DNA of 64,000 nt from positions 1-64,000 of the forward strand of contig CAZWMT010000034.1 of assembly GCA_964635055.1 (NCBI GenBank), given 5' to 3'. The notes below the pieces were generated by a model, which worked only from the letters and a program-made list of their open reading frames with translations, searched no databases and had not been told where the DNA came from. The translations under genes were made by a program, and so were the position numbers. Below, in pieces: positions 32,470 through 41,371 of this stretch. Source of the stretch: JAEUJM01 sp964635055. GTDB taxonomy: Bacteria > Actinomycetota > Acidimicrobiia > Acidimicrobiales > DATDAH01. Each line of letters starts with the position of its first letter. Position 1 is the first letter of the stretch.

Positions 32470-32619
32470 CCCGTCGGTCACCGTCTCCGGCTCGCGACGG
32501 CAGGCCCGGTGGACGGTCATCGGACAATGACGACGGTCGGCCTGGTGGGCAACGGGCCAAATGATCACCGGGCTCACTCGACGGACAGCCACTATCATCC
32601 GGCTATCGGGGGCCAGCCC

Positions 32620-34368
32620 ATGGTTCAAGGAGCACCCGTCCCGATCGCCTCGGACGACGGGAGATCACGAGTGGGGCGACGCTCACTCGCGCTCGCCGCC
32701 GCGGCCACCGGGATGTCGCTTCTCCTCGCTGTGGAGGTCCATCCGGGGACAGCCGGCGCGGTCGTCGTCATCGGCGCGGTCGTGGTCATCGGGATGCTCG
32801 TGACCCAGGTCGCGGTCCTCGCACCGTCGCTCGGACGCACCACGATGCGCGCCCTCCGTGTCGCCGCACGATTCGCCCGCCGCGCCACCGTCGGCGCGCT
32901 GACCGCCGTGTCCCTGACGCTCGCTTTCGCACTTCTCGTCCTCCCCGCCTGGTTGATCAGCAGCCCGGTTCGACGGCGTCATACGAGGGCCGGTCGCCAG
33001 GTCAACGGGGACGGGTGGATCGCACGGGAACCCGTCGGCACGGTGCATCACAGGCATCCGCACTGCAAACGCAGGCCGTCGACGACCGGGTCCGCCCGAG
33101 TGGTCGAGCCGGGCGAACCGGTCGGGCTCGGCGAGCCCGTCGAGCCGGTCGACGTTCCCGCTCCGGCCGACCCACAGGCACCCACCCCCGCGGGGCCGTC
33201 GGTCGATGTCAGGCGCTCACGGACGCGAACGGTGGTGACCGTGGCCGGATTCCTGCTCGTGGCCATGGTCCTCGATGTCGCGGCCGGCGCGGCGTTGTCG
33301 GGCACGGGGCTGTTGCGACCCTCCGATCGCGGCGACCTCCTGGTCGTCAAGCGCGACAGCGCTCACGCCGTCATGAGCATGCCGAACATCGCTGACGAGC
33401 CCTGGGCGCGCCCGTTCGCCGACGAGCTCGCCGACTTCCAGTCGCAGGCCCCGACCTACGTCCCGTACCTGATCTCGGCCCCGCACGACTACGAGAGCAC
33501 CTACCTGAACGTCGCCGGGGGCGAGCGACGGTCCTACCGACCCGCCCACGCTCCCGGGGCGCCGGCCCTCCAGGTGGCCTTCTTCGGCGGGTCGACCATG
33601 TTCGGCATCGGCCAGCGCGACCAGCACACCATCCCGTCCGAGCTCGCCCGCATCGCCGAGTCCCACGGCGTGGCGTTGGCGGTGCACAACTACGGGTTCC
33701 CGGCGTGGGTGTCCTGGCAGGAGTACCTCTCTCTCGAACAGCTCCTCGCCGCCGGCCACCGGTTCGGCCTGATCGTGTTCTACGACGGGTTCAACGAGTT
33801 CCTCGTGCAGCGCACCGACTACTCGGAACAGCCGACCCACTACGGTGCCTCCGCCCTCCAGGCCCTCGCCTCGGACTTCCACGACGAGCACGAGACCGAG
33901 CCCGGGTACCTCTCGGGCGTCGCCGAGCTCACGGAGTCGTATCGGCGCAACAGCGCCCTGTGGCGGGTGGCGGAGCACGTGCTGGGCGCCGAGGAACCAC
34001 CGTCCTGGAGGGCCACTCCCAGCAGTGCCGGTCCGACAGCACAGCAGGAGGCCGCGTTGGCGATCTACGGCCGGGCCCACCGAGCGATCACCGAACTGGC
34101 TCGAAGGAACGACACGCCGGTGCGCAGCTTCTGGCAGCCGATCCAGGCGGGGTGGCCACCCGACGTCCACGACGCCCTCCCCGATGACGTCATCGACCTC
34201 TCCCACGCTCTCGACGGGCACCAGGCGGACGTCTACATCGGTGAGGTCCACACCAACGAGCTCGGCGCCCGCCTCGTGTCCGAGGCGATGTGGGCCGAGC
34301 TCGAGCCGACGCTCCGGTTCCTGGCGACCGCCACCGCCGACGACGACGAGGCCGACAACACGCGTTGA
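32620..34368 (+). CDS. membrane SGNH hydrolase-like protein 2, catalytic Asp missing
   Basis: 582 residues from ATG 32620; ATGs at 32527 and 32455 are alternatives, but the latter collides with the divergent gene, and TATCAT about 24 nt upstream with a G-rich stretch suits 32620. Helices ~22-60, 85-110 and ~205-225 precede the exported SGNH domain with FFGGSTMFG, NYGFPAW and YDGFNEF. At the last block the protein reads YIGEVHTN, whereas its paralogs have YIDEVHTN or YIDGAHTN, so the Asp of the Ser-His-Asp set is Gly. The domain may be inactive or use another acidic residue. Close paralog of 30273-32033. Confidence 0.75.
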   Translation: MVQGAPVPIASDDGRSRVGRRSLALAAAATGMSLLLAVEVHPGTAGAVVVIGAVVVIGMLVTQVAVLAPSLGRTTMRALRVAARFARRATVGALTAVSLTLAFALLVLPAWLISSPVRRRHTRAGRQVNGDGWIAREPVGTVHHRHPHCKRRPSTTGSARVVEPGEPVGLGEPVEPVDVPAPADPQAPTPAGPSVDVRRSRTRTVVTVAGFLLVAMVLDVAAGAALSGTGLLRPSDRGDLLVVKRDSAHAVMSMPNIADEPWARPFADELADFQSQAPTYVPYLISAPHDYESTYLNVAGGERRSYRPAHAPGAPALQVAFFGGSTMFGIGQRDQHTIPSELARIAESHGVALAVHNYGFPAWVSWQEYLSLEQLLAAGHRFGLIVFYDGFNEFLVQRTDYSEQPTHYGASALQALASDFHDEHETEPGYLSGVAELTESYRRNSALWRVAEHVLGAEEPPSWRATPSSAGPTAQQEAALAIYGRAHRAITELARRNDTPVRSFWQPIQAGWPPDVHDALPDDVIDLSHALDGHQADVYIGEVHTNELGARLVSEAMWAELEPTLRFLATATADDDEADNTR

Positions 34369-34407
34369 CCCCGTCCGAGCGGGCGCCGACCCGGGCCGGC
34401 GAGTTGC

Positions 34408-35847
34408 TCACGCCAGGGCGGTGATGCGCTCCCACGCCGCCACCACGTGGTGGCGCTCGGTGTGGGTCTGGCCGATCGAAAGGCGCAGGGTGAGCCGGCC
34501 GTCGAGGCGGGTGTGCGTGAGGTACAGCGCGCCGGAGGCGTTCAGGGTGTCGAGGAGCCGCTGGTTCACCTCGTCACCACCCACGTGACGGAAGCACACC
34601 AGGTTGAGCGGCGCCGGCGCCGCCAGCTCGAAGCGGTCGTCGGCCTCGATCCACCCCACCAGCTCGCGGGTGAGCTCGACGTGGCGCCGCACGTGGTGGC
34701 GCAGCCCTTCGGCACCGTAGTGGCGGATCACCATCCACAGCTTGAGGGCGCGGAACCGCCGGCCCAGCGGCACCTGCCAGTCGCGGTAGTCGATCACCGC
34801 GCCCGTGTCGGAGGCGGCGTTGCGCAGGTACTCGGGCAGCACCGACAGCGCCTCGATCAGCGCCGAGCGGTCGGCCACGTAGAAGCAGTCGCAGTCGAAG
34901 TTGGTGAACAGCCACTTGTGGGGGTTGAAGGCGTAGCTGTCGGCCTGTTCGAGGCCCTCGTTCACGAAGCGCAACTCGGGCGCGACCGCCGCCGAGCCGG
35001 CCATGGCCGCGTCGACGTGCAGCCAGAGGCCATGACGCTCGCACACCTCGGCGATTGCCGGGACGGGGTCGAGGGCGGTCGACGACGTGGTGCCCACGCT
35101 GGCGCACACGAAGAAGGGCCGCAGGCCCGCGGCCACGTCGGCATCGACGGCTGCGGCGAGGTCGTCCGGGCGCATCGCGAAGGCGTCGTCCACCGCGATC
35201 GAGCGCAGACGATCGGCGGGCAGGCCCGCCACCCGGGCGCCCTTCTCCACCGACGAGTGGGCCTGGGTGGACGTGTAGGCCACCAGCCCACCGAGTCCGT
35301 TGTCGGGCGCAGCGCGGTGGCGGGCGGCCAGCAGCGCGCACAGCGTGGCGCTGGAGGCCGAGTCCTGGATCACGCCGCCTCCCGACGCCCCCTCCCGGCC
35401 GCTCCCGACGCCCGCGGAGCGGAACCGCTCGGGGAGGCCCAGCAGGTCGATCACCCAGTCGAGCACGTGGGTCTCGAGCTCGGTGCAGGCCGGGCTGGTG
35501 GCCCACAGCATCCCTTGCACGCCGAGGCCCGCGGACAGGAGCTCGCCCAGGATCGACGGCCCCGAGGTGTTGGCCGGGAAGTAGGCGAAGAAGTTGGGCG
35601 ACTGCCAGTGGGTGACACCGGGCATCACGATGCGGTCGAGGTCGGCCATCACCGCGTCGAAGGGCTCGGGCTGCTCGGGTGGGCGCGGGGGCAGCTGCGC
35701 CCGCACGTCACCGGGAGCGGCCGGTGAGCGCACCGGGTAGTCCTCGACCTGCTCCATGTACCGGGCGATCCACTCGATCACCTCGCCGCCCCGCCGGCGG
35801 AACTCGTCCGGCGTCATGTGGAAGCTGCGGGGATCCTGCTCGGTCAT
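34408..35847 (-). CDS. PLP-dependent aromatic-amino-acid-type decarboxylase
   Basis: 479-residue group II decarboxylase. N-terminal MTPDEFRRRGGEVIEWIARY and VTHWQSPNFFAYFPAN are typical of the DDC family; PLP Lys lies in SYAFNPHKWLF (~residue 310), and the Asp binding the pyridine N is in WLHVDAAMAGS. Its substrate may be Trp, Phe, DOPA or another amino acid and cannot be resolved by eye. ATG 35847 overlaps the Nudix gene's stop (ATGA), so a longer N-terminus is not needed and the two are translationally coupled. Confidence 0.9.
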   Translation of the reverse strand: MTEQDPRSFHMTPDEFRRRGGEVIEWIARYMEQVEDYPVRSPAAPGDVRAQLPPRPPEQPEPFDAVMADLDRIVMPGVTHWQSPNFFAYFPANTSGPSILGELLSAGLGVQGMLWATSPACTELETHVLDWVIDLLGLPERFRSAGVGSGREGASGGGVIQDSASSATLCALLAARHRAAPDNGLGGLVAYTSTQAHSSVEKGARVAGLPADRLRSIAVDDAFAMRPDDLAAAVDADVAAGLRPFFVCASVGTTSSTALDPVPAIAEVCERHGLWLHVDAAMAGSAAVAPELRFVNEGLEQADSYAFNPHKWLFTNFDCDCFYVADRSALIEALSVLPEYLRNAASDTGAVIDYRDWQVPLGRRFRALKLWMVIRHYGAEGLRHHVRRHVELTRELVGWIEADDRFELAAPAPLNLVCFRHVGGDEVNQRLLDTLNASGALYLTHTRLDGRLTLRLSIGQTHTERHHVVAAWERITALA

Positions 35848-36536
35848 CGCCCGGTACCCGTCACGATCGAGAGCAGCTGGTGCAGGATCCGGGCGGTGGC
35901 CCCCCAGATGGTGTCGCCCACGATCTCGAAGAAGTAGAGCGGGTGGTACCCCTGGGGGAATCGCCACAGCTCCTCGCGGTACGCGTCGCCATGGAGGAGG
36001 TCGGCCAAGGGCACGTGCAGGATGGCCTCGACCTCGGCCTCCTGCGCCACCAGCTCGGGGCGGCCGCCGGCCAGGATCCCCACGAACGGGACGATCAGCG
36101 ACCGGCTGGAGAAGGTGGCCAGCGGGTCGAGCTCGCCCACCAGCTCGACGGCGTGGGCCGGCAGGCCCGTCTCCTCCTCCGACTCGCGAAGCGCCGTCTG
36201 GTGCGGTGCCTCCCCCGGCTCCTGGCGCCCCCCGGGGAAGCTGACCTCTCCCTTGTGCGAGCGCAGGTGCTGGGCCCGCCGGGTGAGCACCACCACCGCG
36301 CCGTCGCCCTCGTCGTAGATCGGGATGAGCACCGCTGAGGGCCGCGCCCCCGGCGGGGCACCACCGGCGATGGGGACGGGGTCGCCGAGGTCGCGCACGG
36401 CATCGGCCACGCGGGTGGACGTCACCCGTCGCTCCTCGGGCGACAGGTCCGCCCAGGGTGCTGGGCCACCGGGAAGCACGTCGGCCGGGCGAGGAATGAC
36501 CTGCGACCCACCCCGCGCGCCGCTCACGTCACCCAT
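35844..36536 (-). CDS. Nudix hydrolase, CoA-pyrophosphatase-like
   Basis: 230 residues with a complete Nudix box, GGRQEPGEAPHQTALRESEE followed by ETGL (~100-123), which fits Gx5Ex7REUxEExGU. The segment just before, RSHKGEVSFPGGRQ, fits the NudL/CoAse subgroup that splits CoA into 4'-phosphopantetheine and 3',5'-ADP. The stop overlaps the decarboxylase start by four bases. Upstream lies the 51-residue protein gene, convergent to nothing, on the same strand, 15 bp away. Confidence 0.88.
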   Translation of the reverse strand: MGDVSGARGGSQVIPRPADVLPGGPAPWADLSPEERRVTSTRVADAVRDLGDPVPIAGGAPPGARPSAVLIPIYDEGDGAVVVLTRRAQHLRSHKGEVSFPGGRQEPGEAPHQTALRESEEETGLPAHAVELVGELDPLATFSSRSLIVPFVGILAGGRPELVAQEAEVEAILHVPLADLLHGDAYREELWRFPQGYHPLYFFEIVGDTIWGATARILHQLLSIVTGTGR

Positions 36537-36551
36537 CCCCGCTCCGTCGGA

Positions 36552-36707
36552 TCAAGGCGCGGGGGGCTCTACCATCGCTTCGAGCAGATCTCGGAGGCCG
36601 CCCACCTTCAGGTTCTTCATCACCGTGCCGGGCGTGGTGTCGCCCTTCTCCCACTCCATCCAGAACGCCAGGAGCTTGGCCGGGTCGGGCGGGGGGCGCT
36701 GATCCAT
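36552..36707 (-). CDS. conserved small actinobacterial protein (51 aa)
   Basis: Short acidic/basic helical protein: LLAFWMEWEKGDTTPG and MKNLKVGGLRDLLEAM are conserved-looking segments found, to my recollection, in many actinobacteria as a hypothetical protein. The ATG at 36707 has TACGCT 8 nt upstream (leaderless pattern). It is the first gene of a minus-strand run followed by the Nudix and decarboxylase genes. Function unknown. Confidence 0.65.
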   Translation of the reverse strand: MDQRPPPDPAKLLAFWMEWEKGDTTPGTVMKNLKVGGLRDLLEAMVEPPAP

Positions 36708-36734
36708 GGCTGCCGAGCGTATCGGGGGCCGCCG

Positions 36735-37478
36735 ATGGGACCGGCGTGTGCTACCAACACAGGCGTGCAGCGACTGCGCGACATGGAGCGGTTGGTCGAC
36801 AGCTATGGGTTGCTGCTGGGCGTGATCCTGCTGCAGATCGTGATGCTGCCGCTGCTCGACGAGACCCGGTGGGGCCCGGTGGTCCAGGCTGCGCTGATGG
36901 GGGTGATGCTGCTGCTGGCCCTGCACATCTCGCAGGCCCACGCCACGGCCACCCGCATCGCGTGGTGCATGGTGGCGCTGTCGGTGCTGCTCATCGCCGG
37001 CGACGCCGCCACCCAGACCACGGCCACCACCGGGCTCCCCAGCCTGCTGCTCGGCGCGCTGCTCGTTGCCTGCCCGCTCGTCATCCTGCGCCGGATCTTC
37101 CAGCACCCCCGCATCAACGGTCAGACCGTGCTGGGCGCCATCTGCGTGTACCTGCTGCTGGGCCTCACGTTCGGGTTCTTCTTCCACGGGCTCTGGTCCA
37201 TCGACCCCGGCGCCTTCAAGGGCAACCTCGGCCCCAGCGCGCAAGCCGGCCTGGGGTACTTCAGCTACGTCACCCTGGCCACGCTCGGCTACGGCGACAT
37301 CGTGCCGGTGGGCCAGTGGGCCCGTTCACTCGCCGTGCTCGAGGCCCTCATCGGCCAGATCTTCCTGGTCACGCTCGTGGCGGCCCTCGTCGGCAACCTG
37401 GGTCGTGAGCGACCGCGCCGATCCGACAACGTCGTGGGATCGGGCGACCGACCGACCGACGAGGCCGACGATCGGTAG
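36735..37478 (+). CDS. potassium/ion channel family protein
   Basis: 247 residues with about six helices. The last two flank a P-loop with the selectivity filter TLATLGYGDIVP, typical of two-pore-helix K+ channels; the preceding helices form an N-terminal domain of about 130 residues. No RCK regulatory domain is present, only a short charged C-terminus. The start is uncertain: ATG 36735, an in-frame GTG, or ATG 36783 (MERLVDSYG); no Shine-Dalgarno decides it. It is divergent from 36552-36707, with 27 bp between the starts. Confidence 0.85.
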   Translation: MGPACATNTGVQRLRDMERLVDSYGLLLGVILLQIVMLPLLDETRWGPVVQAALMGVMLLLALHISQAHATATRIAWCMVALSVLLIAGDAATQTTATTGLPSLLLGALLVACPLVILRRIFQHPRINGQTVLGAICVYLLLGLTFGFFFHGLWSIDPGAFKGNLGPSAQAGLGYFSYVTLATLGYGDIVPVGQWARSLAVLEALIGQIFLVTLVAALVGNLGRERPRRSDNVVGSGDRPTDEADDR

Positions 37479-37583
37479 CATCGGCGCGCCCACCGAGCGC
37501 TGGCCGGCGCTGTGGCCCGACCGGGTGCTCGAAGCGCCCGTCGGGCAGAGGCACCAGGAGGACGCGACGGAATTGGCAGCCCT

Positions 37584-38876
37584 GTGAGCGAACGGGAGGT
37601 GGTTGCACGCCTGTACCGCCGGGCCGGCTTCGGACTTGCTCCTGGCCAGCTCGACGAGCTCACGGCGCTGGGTGTCGACGCCGTCATCGACCGCCTGGTC
37701 GATCCCGGCCGGCACGGCATCCCCGCCGAGCCGGACGATCTGTGGGCCGATGTGACGTTCCCCTTCTACGACACGGTGAACGGCTCGATCACGGCCGTGA
37801 ACCGCTGGCTCGACCACCTCATCACCGCCGGCCGCTCGCTCGAGGAGTGGATGGCCTGGTACTGGCACGGCCATCTCGTGTCCGGCCTCGCCGTGGTGGC
37901 CTTCCCGCCCAAGATGACGGCGCAGATCAACCTGTTCCGACGCGGCGGCCTCGGCCCGTTCCCCGACCTCCTGCGGGCGACCACGATCGACCCCGCGATG
38001 CTCAGCTACCTCGACGGGGTCGACAGCACCGGACGCCATCCCAACGAGAACTACTCACGTGAGGTCCTCGAGCTCTTCGCGCTCGGGGTGGGGAACTTCA
38101 CCGAGGCCGACGTGCTCGCCGGCGCCCGGGCCCTGACCGGGTGGCGAGTCCGGTTCGACGACACGGGTTCTGCGGTCGATCCGGCGCGGGCGTCGTCGTA
38201 CCTCGACCCCGCCGAGCACGACGACACCCCGCAGCGCTACCTCGGGCGGGCGGGGGTGCACGATCTCGACACGGTGATCGAGGCGGTGGTCGCCCACGAG
38301 GCCTGTGCGGGCTTCGTGGCCGCTCGCTTCGGACGAGCGGTGCTCGGCCCCGATGCCGAGCCGGGGCTGCTCGACCGTCTGGCCGAGCGGTTCCGCGACG
38401 CCGATCTCGACCTCCGCACGCTGGCCCGGGGGGTGCTCGAAGCGGTGGCGGAGGGCCGGGTTTCCGCCCTCGTGCTCGGTCCCCTGCCCTGGCTGGTCGC
38501 CGCGCAACGAGCGACGGGAGCCGTCCTCGGCGGTGAGGACCGGTACTGGGGGCTCCACGATGCCGGCCACCTCCCGATGTGGCCCCCGAACGTCGGCGGG
38601 TGGCCCGGCGGCACGACCTGGTTGGCCTCGTCGACGACGGCGCAGCGGTACAACCTGGCCGGCGCCGTCGCGGCGGCGACCGCCGAGGACAACCCCGCTC
38701 GCGCCGCCGCGGCCGCGGGCGACCTCGACGAGCTGGCCGACGCGCTGGGCCGTCCCGAGGGGTTCACCGCCGCCACCCGGGACGCCCTGGGTGCCCTCGT
38801 CCCTGCCACTGGCCAGGACGGAGGGGTCGGCCTGCTCACGGTGGCCCTGGCCTCGCCCGACCTGGTGATGGCATGA
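37584..38876 (+). CDS. DUF1800 family protein
   Basis: 430 residues, from GTG 37584; the preceding in-frame residues are low-complexity. Family hallmarks are the N-terminal RRAGFG segment, EEWMAWYWHGHL, ENYSREVLELFALGVG and TEADVLAGARALTGW, and the C-terminal PPNVGGWPGG. No signal peptide is obvious. DUF1800 proteins are coded beside DUF1501 proteins; their biochemical function is unknown. The stop overlaps the DUF1501 start by four bases. Confidence 0.88.
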   Translation: MSEREVVARLYRRAGFGLAPGQLDELTALGVDAVIDRLVDPGRHGIPAEPDDLWADVTFPFYDTVNGSITAVNRWLDHLITAGRSLEEWMAWYWHGHLVSGLAVVAFPPKMTAQINLFRRGGLGPFPDLLRATTIDPAMLSYLDGVDSTGRHPNENYSREVLELFALGVGNFTEADVLAGARALTGWRVRFDDTGSAVDPARASSYLDPAEHDDTPQRYLGRAGVHDLDTVIEAVVAHEACAGFVAARFGRAVLGPDAEPGLLDRLAERFRDADLDLRTLARGVLEAVAEGRVSALVLGPLPWLVAAQRATGAVLGGEDRYWGLHDAGHLPMWPPNVGGWPGGTTWLASSTTAQRYNLAGAVAAATAEDNPARAAAAAGDLDELADALGRPEGFTAATRDALGALVPATGQDGGVGLLTVALASPDLVMA

Positions 38877-40156
38877 ACGACGCGGGCATGTCTCGACGGC
38901 GATTCCTCGGCCTGGCCGGTGGGGCGGCGGGCGCGGCGCTGGCCGGGACGGTGGTGTGGTCACGACTGGTCGACGACCAGGTCCAGCGCCGCGACGCCGT
39001 GCCAACGGTCCGGCCCGGGCGCATCCTCGTCGTGCTCGAGCTGGCCGGCGGAAACGACGGGCTCAACAGCGTGGTGCCGGCCGACGGCCGCTACCGCGAC
39101 GCCCGCCCCACGCTCGCCATCGCCGAGCAGGACCTCGTCGCCCTCGACGGTGTGGACAGCCATGCCCTGCATCCCGCCCTGGCGCCCCTGGCCCCGCTCT
39201 GGACCGCCGGACACCTCGCGGCCGTCCAGGGCGTCGGCTTCGCCGAGCAGAGTCGGTCGCACTTCGTGGCCACGGACGCCTGGCGCGCCGGGGGGCAGTC
39301 GCCGTTCGCCACCTCCTGGTTGGGGCGGTGGCTCGACGCCACCGGCCGAGACGAGCCGGCGCCGCTGCGGGCCGTCGCGCTCGGCACCGACACCCGGGTG
39401 CTGGCGGCCGAGCAGAGCCTGTCGACGGTCGTGACGTCCCCGGACACGTTCCGGCTGCTGACCCCGCCAGGCGCGGACACGGACGCGATCACGGGCGCGT
39501 TCCTGGCCACGGCGGCTCCGGTGAGCGCCGATCCTCTGTTGGCGGCGGCCCAAGCGTCCATCCCTGCGACGCTCGACGCCGTCGATGTGCTGGAGCAGGC
39601 CGCGCCCGTTGGCGACCGCTCACAGCCTCCCATCGACGCTCGGGGCACCGCGCTGTTTGCCACCGCCGCTCGGATCATCGAGCTCGGTGTCGGCACACAG
39701 GTGTTCGTGATCGGCATCGACGGCTTCGACACCCACGCCCGACAGGCCGACCAGCACGCGCACCTGTTGACCGACGTGGGCAACGGCGTCGCCACGTTCC
39801 TGGCCGAGATGGAGCGGCTCGGCCGGGTCGACGACGTGCTGGTCGTCACGACCAGCGAGTTCGGCCGCCGCGTGGCGGAGAACGGCAGCGCCGGCACCGA
39901 TCACGGCGGCGGCGGACTGCAGTTCGTGGCGGGTCGCTCGGTTCGCGGTGGCATCATCGGCGAGACGGGCCTCGACCGCGTCACCGCCGGTGACCTGCCC
40001 ATCGACCTCGACACCCGCTCGGTGTACGCCGCGGCGCTCGACTGGCTCGGCGGTCCGACCGACGAGATCCTGGGCGGGAACTTCGACCGCCTGGGACTGC
40101 TGGCCGCTGCGACGGGAGCCCCGCCGGCCGAGGTCAGCCCTCCAAGCGATCCTTGA
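38873..40156 (+). CDS. DUF1501 family protein, Tat-exported
   Basis: 427 residues. The N-terminus has a twin-arginine motif, SRRRFLGLAGGAAG, followed by a hydrophobic stretch ending near residue 30, so export in folded form is expected. VVLELAGGNDGLNSVVP, FGRRVAENGSAGTDHG and VRGGIIGE match the DUF1501 (alkaline-phosphatase-like superfamily) family; the conserved Asp/His residues suggest a metal site. It is paired with the DUF1800 gene. The 3' end overlaps the convergent SRPBCC gene by 23 bp. Confidence 0.9.
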   Translation: MNDAGMSRRRFLGLAGGAAGAALAGTVVWSRLVDDQVQRRDAVPTVRPGRILVVLELAGGNDGLNSVVPADGRYRDARPTLAIAEQDLVALDGVDSHALHPALAPLAPLWTAGHLAAVQGVGFAEQSRSHFVATDAWRAGGQSPFATSWLGRWLDATGRDEPAPLRAVALGTDTRVLAAEQSLSTVVTSPDTFRLLTPPGADTDAITGAFLATAAPVSADPLLAAAQASIPATLDAVDVLEQAAPVGDRSQPPIDARGTALFATAARIIELGVGTQVFVIGIDGFDTHARQADQHAHLLTDVGNGVATFLAEMERLGRVDDVLVVTTSEFGRRVAENGSAGTDHGGGGLQFVAGRSVRGGIIGETGLDRVTAGDLPIDLDTRSVYAAALDWLGGPTDEILGGNFDRLGLLAAATGAPPAEVSPPSDP

Positions 40157-40514
40157 GGGCGCCCAGCGAGCCCTGGTAGATGTCCTTGAACAGCGCCGCG
40201 CCCTCGGGCGCCACCGACACCTCCCAGGTGACGCGCGAGGCGTCGCCGGCCTCGTGCACGGTGATGGTGGCGGTGTGGCTCTCGACCGGAACCGGCCCGT
40301 CGATGATCGAGTAGGCGATCGACCGGGCCTCGTCGTCGCGCGAGACCAGTTGCTCCTTGATCTCCATGCCCATCATGGCGATGGTGCGCACGTCGCCGTC
40401 GACGGTGACGCTGTCGATGCCGGGCATCCACCCGATCCCCCCGAAGTCGCCCACCACGGCCCACGTGTCGGCCGGCGAAGCGGCGATCTCGATCTCTGCA
40501 GTCTCGGTCTCCAT
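40134..40514 (-). CDS. SRPBCC (START/Bet v1-like) domain protein
   Basis: 126 residues. The N-terminal EIAASPADTWAVVGDFGG is the usual helix-grip entrance, and the pattern continues through GAALFKDIYQGSLGALK at the C-terminal helix. Such folds bind hydrophobic ligands, cyclise polyketides, or act as chaperones; the ligand cannot be inferred. The ATG has TACGGT 8 nt upstream (leaderless pattern). The gene ends within the DUF1501 gene in convergent orientation. Confidence 0.8.
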   Translation of the reverse strand: METETAEIEIAASPADTWAVVGDFGGIGWMPGIDSVTVDGDVRTIAMMGMEIKEQLVSRDDEARSIAYSIIDGPVPVESHTATITVHEAGDASRVTWEVSVAPEGAALFKDIYQGSLGALKDRLEG

Positions 40515-40630
40515 GGGCCGTCACCGTAGACGCCGGGTCGGGCCACCACCGTCCGGGCCCGTGCGCTCGACCCGTCGGCGACCACCCCTTGGGCGCCGGT
40601 CGCGAACCACTGCGCCCGGGGGCCGCTCGC

Positions 40631-41173
40631 TCACAGGTACTCGTCGAAGTCGACCTCCGCCGGCTCGACGTCGTCGTCGGTCGGGAGGGGATCCTCGTGA
40701 AACGGGCTCATGGAGCCCTCACCTTCGGTTGCCTGCAGGTCCTGCGCCCACAGGGCCGTCTTCACGCCGCCGTCGTCGGCAAGGGAGTCGAGCTCGCCAG
40801 GGTCGTCGCCTTGATCGTCGGCGCTCTGGTCGAACGCGGCGTCCTCGGGTCGGCTCGGGTACTCCGCCTCCGTCGCGGCGTTGCTCGCGCCGGCGGCGGC
40901 GACGTACGCGGTGTCCACCACCGAGTCGCCATCGGTGTCGACGAGCACGGTGTCCGCCACCGTGTCCGAGTCACTGTCGAGCACGACGGTGTCGGCCACC
41001 GCGTCCGCGTCGGTGTCGGCGATCAGGGCGTCGGCCACGCCGTCGGCATCGGCATCGACCAGCACGGTGTCGACCATGCCGTCGAGGTCGCCGTCACCGA
41101 CGGCCACGTCTGGCGCCAGGAAGTCGCTCCAGGGCTCCTCAGGGGTGTCGGATGGGGTTTCGAGGTCGCTCAT
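40631..41173 (-). CDS. acidic 13-residue-repeat protein 1
   Basis: 180 residues, very acidic. Five 13-residue repeats occupy residues 26-90, following the pattern xDxDxDxVxDxxx (e.g. ADTDADAVADTVV); regular Asp spacing is like the Ca2+-binding loops of thrombospondin type 3 or EF-hand-like repeats, so calcium binding is possible (inference). No signal peptide. It shares the N-terminus MSDLETPSD..EEPW and the C-terminal GELD..AD..GV..A.WAQ.L block with 41372-42029. The ATG has GGAG upstream. Function not recognised. Confidence 0.7.
   Translation of the reverse strand: MSDLETPSDTPEEPWSDFLAPDVAVGDGDLDGMVDTVLVDADADGVADALIADTDADAVADTVVLDSDSDTVADTVLVDTDGDSVVDTAYVAAAGASNAATEAEYPSRPEDAAFDQSADDQGDDPGELDSLADDGGVKTALWAQDLQATEGEGSMSPFHEDPLPTDDDVEPAEVDFDEYL
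40904..41098 (-). repeat. five 39-bp tandem repeats inside gene 40631-41173
   Basis: Each unit encodes 13 residues with Asp at positions 2, 4 and 6. Units have diverged, unlike those of the neighbouring paralog. Confidence 0.75.
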
Positions 41174-41371
41174 GGCGATCTCCTCTCGGGTTGGTTGGGA
41201 CCAGGTTGGGTGGGGCCGGGTCGCGGGGCATGGTCAGATGAGCGGATCAGAGCAAGTAGCCGCGTCGGCGGCGCACACGCCCGCAGCGGACGCGGCGATC
41301 TCGGTCTCTGCCGCCCCGGTCTCGGTGACCGGGGAGCGAGGACGGCGGGCGACAACCGACCCAGCGCCACC

